Made by a program: the position numbers and the translations under genes
Assembly (NCBI GenBank): GCA_049423065.1
Contig: JBMSQB010000006.1
Span: 1-64,000 of the forward strand
Source of the DNA: SYIM01 sp041182885
Lineage (GTDB): Bacteria; Pseudomonadota; Gammaproteobacteria; Burkholderiales; Burkholderiaceae_E
Direction: 5' to 3'
Length of the DNA stretch: 64,000 nucleotides
Notes under the pieces: model-generated
What the model was told of the DNA's origin: nothing
What the model saw: the letters and a program-made list of their open reading frames with translations, nothing else
The model's database searches: none
Shown here: in pieces, positions 9,119 to 17,315 of the stretch
How positions within the stretch are numbered: position 1 is the first letter of the stretch
Layout of the letters: each line of letters opens with the position of its first letter

Positions 9119-10306
9119 ATGCTGGAAATTCTGACGCTATTCGACAGCCTGCTGCTACCCAGTCTCCTTGCGACGCTGCTCGGGACGGTGCTTGCAATCG
9201 GATGGCTCATCGATCGCGCGCCGGGGCTGGGTCTGCTCGACCGCCCGGGTGGCCGAAAGCATCACGCCCAGCCTACCCCGCTGGTGGGGGGCTTGGGTAT
9301 CGGCTTCGGCCTGATTGTGATCTGGCTGCTGGTGCCTGCGCTTCGCCCCGACCCATGGCTCATTGCTGGGTTTGTCGCGCTGCTTGCGCTTGGCGCGATC
9401 GATGATCACCGCGAACTGCCCGCGCTCCAGAAGCTTGGGATAGAACTGGTCGTGGTGGCGGTCGCACTGGCGGCCGCGGGCGTGACGCTGGGCCATCTCG
9501 GAATGCTCCTGCCCGGAATCGAGGTACATCCGCTCTGGCTTGGTTGGCCGATTGCAGTGTTTGGCGTAGCGAGCGTCCTGAACGCGCTCAACATGATTGA
9601 TGGCGTTGACGGACTCTCAGGGGGGATTTCGTTTGCAGGATTTGCCGCGCTCGCCGCCGCAGCGGGTCTGGCAGGGGACGCCGCACTGATGCAGATGGCG
9701 CTTGTTCCCTGCGCGGCCGTTGCAGGGTTTCTGGGCTACAACCTGCGCTTTCCCGGGCGGCCGGCTGCGCGCGTGTTCCTGGGTGACGCCGGAAGCCTGT
9801 CAGTAGGTTTTCTGCTGGGCGTTTATGCGATCGTGATCTGCCAGAACACATCGGTCCCGGCTATCACCACCGTGTGGGCGGTGGCGTTGCCACTGCTCGA
9901 CGGCCTGACAGTGATCCAGCGGCGATCAGCCCGCGGGGTGAGCGTCACGCAACCAGGCGCCGATCATCTCCATCACCTGCTGCGCGCCTGGGGGCTGGGC
10001 GCCACAGCGATTACTGCAGCTGAAACGGGGCTTGCCCTGGCGTTCGCAGGGCTGGGCATTGTGCTGTGGCAAGCAGGTGCAGAGGAGTGGGTGAGCCTCT
10101 TTCTGCTGCTGCTCCTCGCGCTTGTGTTCCGCGCCGGGAGCGATCGCGCCTGGCAGATGCTGCGGGAGCGCCAGGCTGACACGCGTTCGCCGATCCGCGC
10201 TGATGATCCGGACGACGACTCCGTGGCGCTCGCAGGGAGCGCCTCGCTGGACGCAGCACAAGGCAGCGGGCTGCCGGAGACGCGTTCGGGCAACGGCGAG
10301 CGTTAG
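9119..10306 (+). CDS. WecA/MraY-family undecaprenyl-phosphate sugar-1-phosphate transferase
   Basis: A 395-aa polytopic membrane enzyme that transfers a sugar-1-phosphate (GlcNAc-1-P in WecA) from a UDP-sugar to undecaprenyl phosphate, starting polysaccharide or glycan synthesis at the inner membrane. Family motifs are visible: GAIDDHREL (DD motif), NMIDGVDGLSGG, FLGDAGS and the His cluster ADHLHHLL on a cytoplasmic loop. About ten hydrophobic segments. The tail of about 50 aa after the last membrane segment is charged and variable. It starts 10 bases after the OMP stop and is probably cotranscribed with it. Sugar specificity cannot be read from the sequence. Confidence 0.9.
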   Translation: MLEILTLFDSLLLPSLLATLLGTVLAIGWLIDRAPGLGLLDRPGGRKHHAQPTPLVGGLGIGFGLIVIWLLVPALRPDPWLIAGFVALLALGAIDDHRELPALQKLGIELVVVAVALAAAGVTLGHLGMLLPGIEVHPLWLGWPIAVFGVASVLNALNMIDGVDGLSGGISFAGFAALAAAAGLAGDAALMQMALVPCAAVAGFLGYNLRFPGRPAARVFLGDAGSLSVGFLLGVYAIVICQNTSVPAITTVWAVALPLLDGLTVIQRRSARGVSVTQPGADHLHHLLRAWGLGATAITAAETGLALAFAGLGIVLWQAGAEEWVSLFLLLLLALVFRAGSDRAWQMLRERQADTRSPIRADDPDDDSVALAGSASLDAAQGSGLPETRSGNGER

Positions 10307-10318
10307 GGCTTGCAGACC

Positions 10319-10347
10319 GCCAGGGTAGACCCAAGGGTCACGCTGGC
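10319..10347. terminator. Bipartite hairpin in a convergent gap
   Basis: GCCAG (10319-10323) pairs with CTGGC (10343-10347), enclosing GACCC/GGGTC (10328-10332, 10335-10339) with a 2-nt loop. It lies between convergent stops at 10306 and 10355, where a two-way terminator would be expected, but no T-run follows on either strand. Confidence 0.4.
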
Positions 10348-10354
10348 TAGTGGG

Positions 10355-11047
10355 CTACTTTGTCTGACCTTTTGCGGGAGCGGCCGCAGGCGCGGGAGGC
10401 GTTGCGCCGGCAGCCGCGGGAGCGGCCGGCTGCGCTGCTCCTCCGGTTGCTCCACCCTTCGAGGCCCCCGCTCCGGCGCGCGTCGGTGCAGCTGCGGCCG
10501 GCGGTTGAGCGGCGGCCTGGGCTGCGGCCTGAGCCGCGGCAGCCCTCGCTGCTGCAGCGGCCGCTTCGGCGGCAGCCAGCGTTCGGCAATCGGCCAGCAT
10601 CTCGATTTTCTGGCCCGCTGCGATCAGGCCGGCCTGCGCCGCGCAAAGCGATTTCAGCCGTGCGTTCCATTCCACCAGTTCGAGCGCTTTTTCGAACAGC
10701 TGCCGGACTTCGGTGTCGGTGCTGCCTTTGGTGAGCATACGAACCGCACCCTGGGCAAGCGCGCGCTCGGCTGAGGGAGGGCGTGTACGCGCGGCGGCTT
10801 CGATGTCTTCCAGGGCGACACCGCTTGCCAGTGCAGCGCGCACCGCGTCAAGCTCGTTGGCCTTGCGCTGCAGGCCCTGCATGCGCTCGGTCATGCTGTC
10901 GATGGCGGCGCGGCCGGCTTCGAGTTCGTTGGACACGCTGGCGAGCGCAGCCTGATTGATGGACGCCTTGTTCCACATCCACCACGTGCCGCCGGCACCC
11001 GCGATTGTGAGCAAGCCCAGCAGAATTTCAAGGATCAGCCGCTTCAT
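10355..11047 (-). CDS. Membrane-anchored coiled-coil protein with Ala/Pro-rich tail, unknown function
   Basis: Start at ATG 11047 with GGAG upstream; 230 aa. One N-terminal membrane segment (LILEILLGLLTIAGAGGTWW) is followed by a likely coiled coil (about residues 30-90, with SVSNELEAGRAAIDSMTERM) and a helical region containing two Cys residues (SLCAAQAG, MLADCRTL). The last ~75 residues are low-complexity Ala/Gln/Pro/Gly with few charges, resembling TolA-like linkers in composition only. It is probably an inner-membrane protein with a periplasmic or cytoplasmic stalk. It is convergent with the WecA-like gene. No family recognised. Confidence 0.7.
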   Translation of the reverse strand: MKRLILEILLGLLTIAGAGGTWWMWNKASINQAALASVSNELEAGRAAIDSMTERMQGLQRKANELDAVRAALASGVALEDIEAAARTRPPSAERALAQGAVRMLTKGSTDTEVRQLFEKALELVEWNARLKSLCAAQAGLIAAGQKIEMLADCRTLAAAEAAAAAARAAAAQAAAQAAAQPPAAAAPTRAGAGASKGGATGGAAQPAAPAAAGATPPAPAAAPAKGQTK

Positions 11048-11115
11048 TCGAATGTATCTCCAGGAAGAGCGGGGCTTACGCCAGCCAGTGAGCGAAAAGG
11101 CTCGACCGCCAGGGT

Positions 11116-12138
11116 TTAATCGACCGTTGCACCCGATTCCTTGACAATCCGGGCCCACATCACGAGTTCTTCCCGGACCAGCCTTGCGAGCTGATCGGGA
11201 TTGCCTGGCCACACTTCCGCGCCCTGGCCGGCCAGGCGTTCGCCCAGATCGGAGGCGGACAACACCTGGGTGGAGACCGCAAGAATGCGGTCAATGACCG
11301 GTTTGGGCGTGCCGGCGGGAGCAAACAGCCCGTACCAGGAATTGGCAAAGAAGCCAGGCAGACTTTCTGCGAGCGTAGCGACCTCAGGGGCAAGCGGGGT
11401 CCGCTTTTCGGTCGCTACGCCGATCACATTGAGCTTGCCGGACTTCACGAAGGGCATGACGCCGGGGAAGCTGCCGAAGGTGATGGGGACCTGACCGCTC
11501 ACCACGTCGGCTGCCGCCGCGGCTGCACCGCGGTAGGGAATGTGCACCAGGTGCAGGCCGGCCGCGCTGTTCAGCATGACGCCGAGGAGATGGTTGAGCG
11601 TGCCGTTGCCCGCCGAGGCGTAGTCGATCTTGCCGGGCCGCTGCCGGGCCAGATCAATCAGATCTTTGAGGCTTTTTGCGGGAAACGACGGGTTGGCCAC
11701 CAGCAGGTATGGCGCGGTGGCCACCGTCATGATGGGCGCGAAGTCTGCGACAGGATCAAATCCAGGGTTGCGGTAAAGCGCGGGGTTGATGGTCTGTGCG
11801 CTCTGGGCGGTAAGCAGAAGCGTGTAGCCGTCTTTGGGGGCACGGGCGACATGCGCCGTGCCCACGTTGCCGCCTGCGCCCGTGCGATTTTCGATGACCA
11901 CCGATTGCCCGAGGGCCGGACCCAGGCGCTGCGCGAATGCGCGCGCCACAGTGTCGTTTGCACCGCCCGCTGCCTGCGGCACCACGATGACGACAGGCTT
12001 GGCGGGATAGGTGTCCTGCGCAAAGGTGATCGCAGACAGCGTGCAGGTGAGGGCGGTGATCACAGCGGGCAGGGCAGAGCCTGCAACCCGCCTGCCGGCT
12101 TTCACCGCGAGGAACTGGCAGCGAATCAGAACACTCAT
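11116..12138 (-). CDS. Bug-family (TctC-like) periplasmic solute receptor, orphan
   Basis: Start chosen at ATG 12138 (GGAGAGG 5 bases upstream) rather than 12162; 340 aa. A signal peptide ends near ITFAQDTYP. The Bug fold is shown by YPAKPVVIVVPQAAGGANDT, the ligand-loop motif TGAGGNVGTAHVARAPKDGYT (as ENRTGAGGN and APKDGYTLLL) and LNHLLGVMLNSAAG. These proteins bind carboxylates and normally deliver them to a TctA/TctB membrane pair; none is adjacent, which is common for Bug genes in Burkholderiales. Ligand unknown. Confidence 0.9.
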   Translation of the reverse strand: MSVLIRCQFLAVKAGRRVAGSALPAVITALTCTLSAITFAQDTYPAKPVVIVVPQAAGGANDTVARAFAQRLGPALGQSVVIENRTGAGGNVGTAHVARAPKDGYTLLLTAQSAQTINPALYRNPGFDPVADFAPIMTVATAPYLLVANPSFPAKSLKDLIDLARQRPGKIDYASAGNGTLNHLLGVMLNSAAGLHLVHIPYRGAAAAAADVVSGQVPITFGSFPGVMPFVKSGKLNVIGVATEKRTPLAPEVATLAESLPGFFANSWYGLFAPAGTPKPVIDRILAVSTQVLSASDLGERLAGQGAEVWPGNPDQLARLVREELVMWARIVKESGATVD

Positions 12139-12190
12139 GGGACCTCTCCGATGGGGTGTCATGCTCTGCGAATCATACTGAATGCAGGGC

Positions 12191-12751
12191 TTAAAGCAGG
12201 CGCTCGGGTTCCAGCGTGACCAGATCGGTGGCGTTTCCGATCATCAGCGTGCCGTCCTGAATCGTGGCCTGAAGCGACATGGAGCGAGCGGCGAGCTTGC
12301 CAAGCGCGCGGGTGCCGTCGGCGGGCAGGCGCCAGATCTCGATTTTGGATTGTCGCGACAGCTTCGACTCAAGCAGCGACCACCAGACGTCGGCAGCTGC
12401 CGAGAACGCGTAGACGCAGACGCGGTCTGCCCGGCTGCTGGCGCGCGTGAGCGCGCGCTCGTCGGGTTGCCCCACTTCGATCCACAGCCGTCGCCGGCCG
12501 GTGTAGTCGGTGAGACGGAGATCGGGATCGTCGGGGTCGGAGAGTCCGGCGCCGAACGCGAGTTCGGCATCACCCTCGCAAAGCGTCTGCACCTGATGCG
12601 CATTCAGCGCATAGGCCGCCACCCGCACCATCATGCGCTCCTCTGTCTCGCTGGGGTGGCAGGCGATGGTGAGCTGATGTTGGGCATAGTGACCGTGCTC
12701 GATGTCGGACACATCGAGCTGGGCTTTGTAGATTGTTGATTTCAGAGCCAT
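12191..12751 (-). CDS. yaeQ: YaeQ family protein
   Basis: Start at ATG 12751 (MALKSTIYKAQLDV), the usual N-terminus of the family; the frame extends further upstream without support. 186 aa, the usual YaeQ length. Recognisable stretches are IACHPSETEERMMVRVAAYAL, LWIEVGQPDERALTRASSRA and the C-terminal MSLQATIQDGTLMIG. YaeQ has a PD-(D/E)XK nuclease-like fold by published structure; its cellular role is unclear (an RfaH-suppressor activity was reported for the enteric protein). It is divergent from the DMT transporter gene. Confidence 0.9.
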   Translation of the reverse strand: MALKSTIYKAQLDVSDIEHGHYAQHQLTIACHPSETEERMMVRVAAYALNAHQVQTLCEGDAELAFGAGLSDPDDPDLRLTDYTGRRRLWIEVGQPDERALTRASSRADRVCVYAFSAAADVWWSLLESKLSRQSKIEIWRLPADGTRALGKLAARSMSLQATIQDGTLMIGNATDLVTLEPERLL

Positions 12752-12879
12752 CCGGCGTCCTCGTAATGGCCGGATTGTTACACGGCGCAAGGGCCGCAGC
12801 GCCTGGCTGAGGGCTCAGCCGATGCAATCTTCCATCTGACGAAATTTGACCCAGATTCGCGGGAGTATGATCGGTGGTC

Positions 12880-13785
12880 ATGTCGACAAGCGACCTCACG
12901 CCGCCGGGCAGCCCGCAACGCAATCATGCGGCGAACCGGCTGGGCATCCTGTTCATGGTCGTGTCGCTCGCGTGTTTCGTGATCAACGATGCACTGATGA
13001 AAGCGCTGGGCGCGTCGATGCCCCTGTGGCAGGCGATCTTCGTGCGAGCGGTGTTCTCCTCGATCTGGATCGTCATCGCGTTGCAGGTCACCGGCGTTCG
13101 GGTGAAGCCGCTGGAGCATGCACGGCCCCCGGTTATCGTCCGCGGACTGCTTGATTGCCTCGCCACTTTCACCTATCTGCTCTCGCTCATGCATATGCCG
13201 CTGGGAGACGCGATCGCCATCAACATGGCCTCGCCTCTGATGGTGACCACGCTGGCGGTGCTGGTGTTGCGCGAGCGCGTGGACAGGCTCCGCTGGATGG
13301 CGATTCTGGTGGGGTTCGGTGGCGTGCTGCTCCTCGTGCAGCCGTCTGCTGAGGGGCTCAATTTTTACGCGTTGCTGTGTCTTTTTGCCACGCTCATGCA
13401 TTCGATACGCGATCTGGTCACTCGCCGCATCGCGCAAGGCGTGCCGTCGCTCGTGATCACGCTTGCAACATCGCTCACCATCATGGTGGTGTCGGGCCTC
13501 TTCTGCCTGGGGACGAACTGGCAACCGCTTGATCTGCGCTCAACGTTGCTGCTGGCGGCAGCGGCCCTCTTTCTGACCGGGGGCTATTTTTTCGTGATCC
13601 GCAGCACGCGGATCGGCGAGTTGTCGGTGGTGGCACCGTTTCGGTACAGTGGACTTCCCATTGCGCTGGTCCTGGGCTGGGCGGTGTGGGGCGATCTGCC
13701 CAATCTCACTGGCTGGACCGGCATTGCGCTTCTGATCGGCGCCGGACTGTATCTGCTGCATCGCGAGCGGGAGGCTCGCCGCTGA
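12880..13785 (+). CDS. EamA/DMT-superfamily membrane transporter
   Basis: About 301 aa with roughly ten hydrophobic segments in two EamA halves (LGILFMVVSLACFVINDALM at the start; FYALLCLFATLMHSIRDLVT opening the second). The first half ends with the family motif for a late helix, ILVGFGGVLLLVQP. Likely a small-metabolite exporter of the inner membrane; substrate unknown. ATG 12880 is chosen over GTG 12874 six bases upstream; neither has a strong ribosome site. The next gene begins 3 bases after its stop, so the two are cotranscribed and may handle the same amine or amino acid. Confidence 0.85.
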   Translation: MSTSDLTPPGSPQRNHAANRLGILFMVVSLACFVINDALMKALGASMPLWQAIFVRAVFSSIWIVIALQVTGVRVKPLEHARPPVIVRGLLDCLATFTYLLSLMHMPLGDAIAINMASPLMVTTLAVLVLRERVDRLRWMAILVGFGGVLLLVQPSAEGLNFYALLCLFATLMHSIRDLVTRRIAQGVPSLVITLATSLTIMVVSGLFCLGTNWQPLDLRSTLLLAAAALFLTGGYFFVIRSTRIGELSVVAPFRYSGLPIALVLGWAVWGDLPNLTGWTGIALLIGAGLYLLHREREARR

Positions 13786-13788
13786 GCC

Positions 13789-15015
13789 ATGAACACACCT
13801 GAGTCGTATCTTCTGCCCGCCTACCGCAATATCGGTGAGTCCCTGATTCGCGAACTGGCCAAGCTGATGAGCGTACCGGGCATGGTGTCGCTCGCCGGTG
13901 GCTATCCCGGGCCCGAGTTGTTTGATCGGGACGGGCTCAGGGAAGCAGCCGACAACGCACTCGCGTCTGCGCCGGTCGCGTGTCTTCAGTATGGACCGAC
14001 CGACGGTCTCCCCGCGCTTAGAGAGGGGATCGCTGGCTGGATGGACGAAGCCGGCAGCCGGTGCAGCGTTGACGACATTCTGGTCACGTCGGGCTCCCAA
14101 CAAGGCTTTGACCTGCTGGTGCGCACGCTGCTTCGCCCTGGCGATGTGGCGCTGGTTGAACGCCCCACTTACACAGGGCCGCTTCGCCTGTTGAAAATCG
14201 CCGAGGTGTCGACGCGCACCGTGGGCGTCGACCACAACGGGCTCGATGTGGACGAACTCGAGGCTGTGCTCGTTGAGGCGGCGAAAGGTCAGGGCCCTCG
14301 CCCCAAGCTGCTCTATGTCGTGCCGACGTTCGCGAACCCCAGTGGCGCCACGATGCCGCTCGCGCGGCGACTTCGTCTGCTCGAGCTCGCCGTGAAATAC
14401 GGTGTGGTGGTGGTGGAAGACGACCCCTATGGGAGATTGCGCTTTCACGGTGACCCGCAGCCTCATCTTCTGAGTCTGGTTGATCAGGTGCCCGGGGCCC
14501 GCGATTGGGTGGTGCACCTGGGCAGCTTCTCCAAGGTGATTGCGCCCGGGCTTCGAACCGGATGGCTCATTGCGGCGCCGGCGATTCGTCGCGCCTGCCT
14601 GATCGCCAAGCAGCTTGATGATCTGTCCAACCCCGGCTTTACGCAGATGACGGTGGCCCGCTACCTTGAGGCGGGACGGCTGCGGGCGCACCTGCCGGTG
14701 ATTCTTGGCGCGTATCGCGAACGGGCGCAGGCCATGCGGGAGGCGATTGCCACGCATCTTTCGTCGCGGGTGGCGGTGAATGTGCCGGACGGCGGCATGT
14801 TCATGTGGGGTCGGATCCGAAACGGCGCGAGCGCCCGTGATCTGCTCAAACACGCCATCGACGAGAAGGTCACGTTCGTGGCGGGTGACATCTATTACGC
14901 CGACCAGACCGACCCCGCGACCCTGCGTCTGTCGTTTTCCACGCCCACGCCCGATCAGATCCGAACCGGTATTGCGCGGATCAGCCAGGCGCTGGATCGT
15001 CTTGGTCCAGCGTGA
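13789..15015 (+). CDS. PLP-dependent class I/II aminotransferase (2-aminoadipate/MocR-like fold type I)
   Basis: 408 aa, cytoplasmic. The PLP lysine is in GSFSKVIAPGLRTGW (about residue 248), VVEDDPYGRLRF carries the Asp/Tyr that contact the cofactor, and GSQQGFDLLVRTLL is the phosphate-binding region. It is of the type that lacks the N-terminal GntR DNA-binding domain of MocR regulators, so it is an enzyme rather than a regulator. Relatives act on 2-aminoadipate, aromatic or branched amino acids; the substrate is not clear. It is tightly placed between a DMT transporter and an MFS transporter, suggesting amino-acid turnover. Confidence 0.88.
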   Translation: MNTPESYLLPAYRNIGESLIRELAKLMSVPGMVSLAGGYPGPELFDRDGLREAADNALASAPVACLQYGPTDGLPALREGIAGWMDEAGSRCSVDDILVTSGSQQGFDLLVRTLLRPGDVALVERPTYTGPLRLLKIAEVSTRTVGVDHNGLDVDELEAVLVEAAKGQGPRPKLLYVVPTFANPSGATMPLARRLRLLELAVKYGVVVVEDDPYGRLRFHGDPQPHLLSLVDQVPGARDWVVHLGSFSKVIAPGLRTGWLIAAPAIRRACLIAKQLDDLSNPGFTQMTVARYLEAGRLRAHLPVILGAYRERAQAMREAIATHLSSRVAVNVPDGGMFMWGRIRNGASARDLLKHAIDEKVTFVAGDIYYADQTDPATLRLSFSTPTPDQIRTGIARISQALDRLGPA

Positions 15016-15020
15016 CCTGA

Positions 15021-16409
15021 ATGAAACTCTTTCACGGCTGGAAGATGGTGGGCGCGGGCGCTGCGCTCCAGGTGCTGCAGGGCGGACTGATGCAGCAGTC
15101 GTACGGTGCCTACGTGGCTGTGCTGTCCGATGAGCGCGACTGGAGCAAAACCGAGCTCTCGGGCGGGGCAGCGCTCATGTCGCTTGAAACGGCCATCATC
15201 GGGCCGCTGGTTGGTTGGCTGGTTGACCGGTTTGGCGAGGGGCTGGTGATTCGGGCCGGGGTGGTGCTCTTTGGGCTGGGACTGGTCGGGCTTGGTCTGG
15301 TGGATAGCCTTGCAGCGTTCTATTCGGCGATTGCAGTGTGCGCCGTAGGCATGACGCTCTGCGGATATTTCCCCGTCAATGTGGCCGTCATTCACTGGTT
15401 CGAGCGCCACCGGGCACGGGCGCTCTCGGCTGTGGGCCTGGGGGTGGGTTTCGGCGGCGTGCTGGTGCCGCTGGTGGCGGGCGTGATGCAGGCATATGGC
15501 TGGCGGGTCACGGCAATTATTTCCGGGGTGTTGGTGCTGGCGGTCGGGCTGCCACTCAGTCGGGTGTTTCGCGGGCGACCGCAGCAGCTGGGTGAGCATG
15601 TTGATGGTGTTCCCCCGCCGGGTCCGGCTGTAACGGCCCCGCTGGGCGCAGGGACGGCAGCCGCAGGCACGGCAGGCACCGCGGCGGCGAGCGCGGCGAG
15701 CGCGGCGAGCGCGGCAGCGGTGGCGCCGTCGGCCGCCTCGGCACCGCCCAGCGTCGGGGCGGATGGGTCCGCACTCAGTGCGGACGAGCAGGCAATGCGC
15801 GGTTTCACGCTTCACGAGGCCATGCGCACGCGTGCTTTCTGGCTCCTTGCAATCGGCCACGGCGCAGCGCTGCTGGTGGTGGGAGCAGTCAATGTCCATG
15901 CGATCACGCACATGAAAGAGGGGCTCGGTTATTCGGTCAACCTTGCCTCACTGGTGATCATGATGATGACGATTGCTCAGATCGGTGGCGTGTTGTTCGG
16001 GATCTGGATAGGCGACCGCTTCGTGAAGCGGCGCGTGGCGGCACTTGCCATGGTGGGCCACTTCCTGGGACTGATCATGCTGACCTACGCCAGCGGCTTT
16101 GCGATGCTGGTGGCATTTGCCGTGCTGCACGGTGCTGCATGGGGCGTGCGAGGCCCCTTCATGCAGGCGATGCGCGCTGATTACTTCGGACGGCGTTCGA
16201 TCGGCATGATCCTGGGCGTCTCGGCGGTGGTGGTGGCGATCGGTCAGGTTGCAGGTCCGCTGGTGGCGGGCGTGTTCGTCGATCTGATGGGTGACTACCG
16301 GCTGGGCTTTACCGTGCTCGCGCTGGTGTCGCTCGGTGGGGCCTGGGCCTTTATCGCTGCGGTGCAGCCGGTTCATCCAGCCCTGCAGGCACGGTCGGCG
16401 CCAGCCTGA
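15021..16409 (+). CDS. Major facilitator superfamily transporter (monocarboxylate/OFA-like)
   Basis: 462 aa with about 12 membrane segments. It opens with FHGWKMVGAGAALQVLQGG and has WLVDRFGEGLVIRAG, the MFS loop 2-3 motif. The N-terminal HGWKMV start is typical of OFA/monocarboxylate-type carriers. The central cytoplasmic loop between helices 6 and 7 is long and made of Ala/Ser/Pro/Gly (nt about 15610-15780), including an in-frame 9-bp tandem repeat. It begins 5 bases after the aminotransferase stop, in the same operon. The substrate is likely an organic anion, by family only. Confidence 0.87.
   Translation: MKLFHGWKMVGAGAALQVLQGGLMQQSYGAYVAVLSDERDWSKTELSGGAALMSLETAIIGPLVGWLVDRFGEGLVIRAGVVLFGLGLVGLGLVDSLAAFYSAIAVCAVGMTLCGYFPVNVAVIHWFERHRARALSAVGLGVGFGGVLVPLVAGVMQAYGWRVTAIISGVLVLAVGLPLSRVFRGRPQQLGEHVDGVPPPGPAVTAPLGAGTAAAGTAGTAAASAASAASAAAVAPSAASAPPSVGADGSALSADEQAMRGFTLHEAMRTRAFWLLAIGHGAALLVVGAVNVHAITHMKEGLGYSVNLASLVIMMMTIAQIGGVLFGIWIGDRFVKRRVAALAMVGHFLGLIMLTYASGFAMLVAFAVLHGAAWGVRGPFMQAMRADYFGRRSIGMILGVSAVVVAIGQVAGPLVAGVFVDLMGDYRLGFTVLALVSLGGAWAFIAAVQPVHPALQARSAPA
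15684..15710 (+). repeat. Three perfect 9-bp tandem repeats in the MFS loop
   Basis: The unit GCGGCGAGC occurs at 15684-15692, 15693-15701 and 15702-15710, coding Ala-Ala-Ser each time. Copy changes would stay in frame. Confidence 0.9.
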
Positions 16410-16421
16410 CGCACGGGCAGT

Positions 16422-17315
16422 TCAGCGCGCAGGCCTCGCGCATCGAAACCCGATGTAAACCACCGCGGTGTCGCCGGGCTTGCTCTGGCGGTGGTCTGCC
16501 TGCATGGGGCCTCTGCCATACCACCAGGATCCGCCGCGGGTAAGGCGCTCGGCGTTGCCAGCGAGCCCCGGGGGATCGTCCACCCATTCCCAAAGATTGG
16601 CGCCCATGTCGTGCAGGCCGTTCACGCCAGCCGGGGTCTGGCTGACGGGGGCATGCCCCAGGCCGCGTGACAAGGCTGCGCTGTGACGCACAGAACGGCG
16701 AGCGGACTCCGGTCCGCAGTCATCGAGGCATTGTGCGCCGGTTGGTGAGTCACCCGTGGGATAGCGGTAGGTGCGTCCGCGCACGAACGGTGGGGGCGGC
16801 GCTGTGCGTTGCTCGCGATAAGCCGCCGCAGTCCATTGTTGGTCGCTCGGAAGCTGACCGCCTGCCCAGCGGCAGAATGCCTGGGCTTCGTCATAGGTGA
16901 TGTGCGCGGCGGGTTCGTCATCGGCAGGGCGGTACTGCGGCCCGTAGGGTGCCGCCCAGGTCCAACCGGGCTTGCGGGTCCAGCCGGCTTCAAACACCGA
17001 GCCTCCGCCATCACGTTCGGCACGGGTCATCAGCCTTGTGGCGGAAACAAACCGGCGGAATTGGCCGATGGTGGTCTCGGTCCGGGCGATGGCGAAGCCG
17101 TCCAGGGTGACCCAGTCGATGCCGGTGCTTGCATCATGCTCGACCGAGCCGGTGGCCGCTGCGGCCGCCAGGATAGGGGCACCGAGCAGAACGAGGGCGA
17201 TCGCGGCAAGGCGGGTGCCGGCCTTTGCGGTGCGGCCTCGGCGGCGGGCAGGTACAGCGCCCGTAACGCCGCGCCGCATGACCGCCAGGCCGTTTTGTCG
17301 GAGCGGGTCATTCAT
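16422..17315 (-). CDS. SUMF1/formylglycine-generating-enzyme-fold protein, lacks FGE active cysteines
   Basis: 297 aa. A basic N-terminus followed by RLAAIALVLLGAPILAAAAA suggests a Sec signal, so export is likely. The SUMF1 fold is shown by FAIARTETTIGQFRRFVSAT, ITYDEAQAFCRWAGGQLPSD, VNGLHDMGANLWEWVDD, LTRGGSWWYG and the C-terminal IGFRCARP. In true formylglycine-generating enzymes two cysteines follow the RGGS motif; here that stretch reads RGGSWWYGRGPMQADHR with none. It is therefore unlikely to activate sulfatases. It overlaps the stop of the ABC ATPase by 4 bases (ATGA) and is translated with it. Iron- or copper-related oxidase-like or ligand-binding roles are possible. Confidence 0.8.
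   Translation of the reverse strand: MNDPLRQNGLAVMRRGVTGAVPARRRGRTAKAGTRLAAIALVLLGAPILAAAAATGSVEHDASTGIDWVTLDGFAIARTETTIGQFRRFVSATRLMTRAERDGGGSVFEAGWTRKPGWTWAAPYGPQYRPADDEPAAHITYDEAQAFCRWAGGQLPSDQQWTAAAYREQRTAPPPPFVRGRTYRYPTGDSPTGAQCLDDCGPESARRSVRHSAALSRGLGHAPVSQTPAGVNGLHDMGANLWEWVDDPPGLAGNAERLTRGGSWWYGRGPMQADHRQSKPGDTAVVYIGFRCARPAR

Noticed and set aside
10355..10580. Ala-rich tail as a frameshift artefact
   Set aside because: Codon third positions stay GC-rich in the same frame and TolA-like tails have similar composition; no competing frame encodes a domain.
12805..12820. GGCTGA-GGGC-TCAGCC palindrome upstream of the DMT gene as an operator
   Set aside because: Short and GC-rich; expected by chance at this composition, with no second copy nearby.
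15610..15780. MFS gene broken by the low-complexity region
   Set aside because: The frame stays open and both six-helix halves are complete, so it is a loop expansion.
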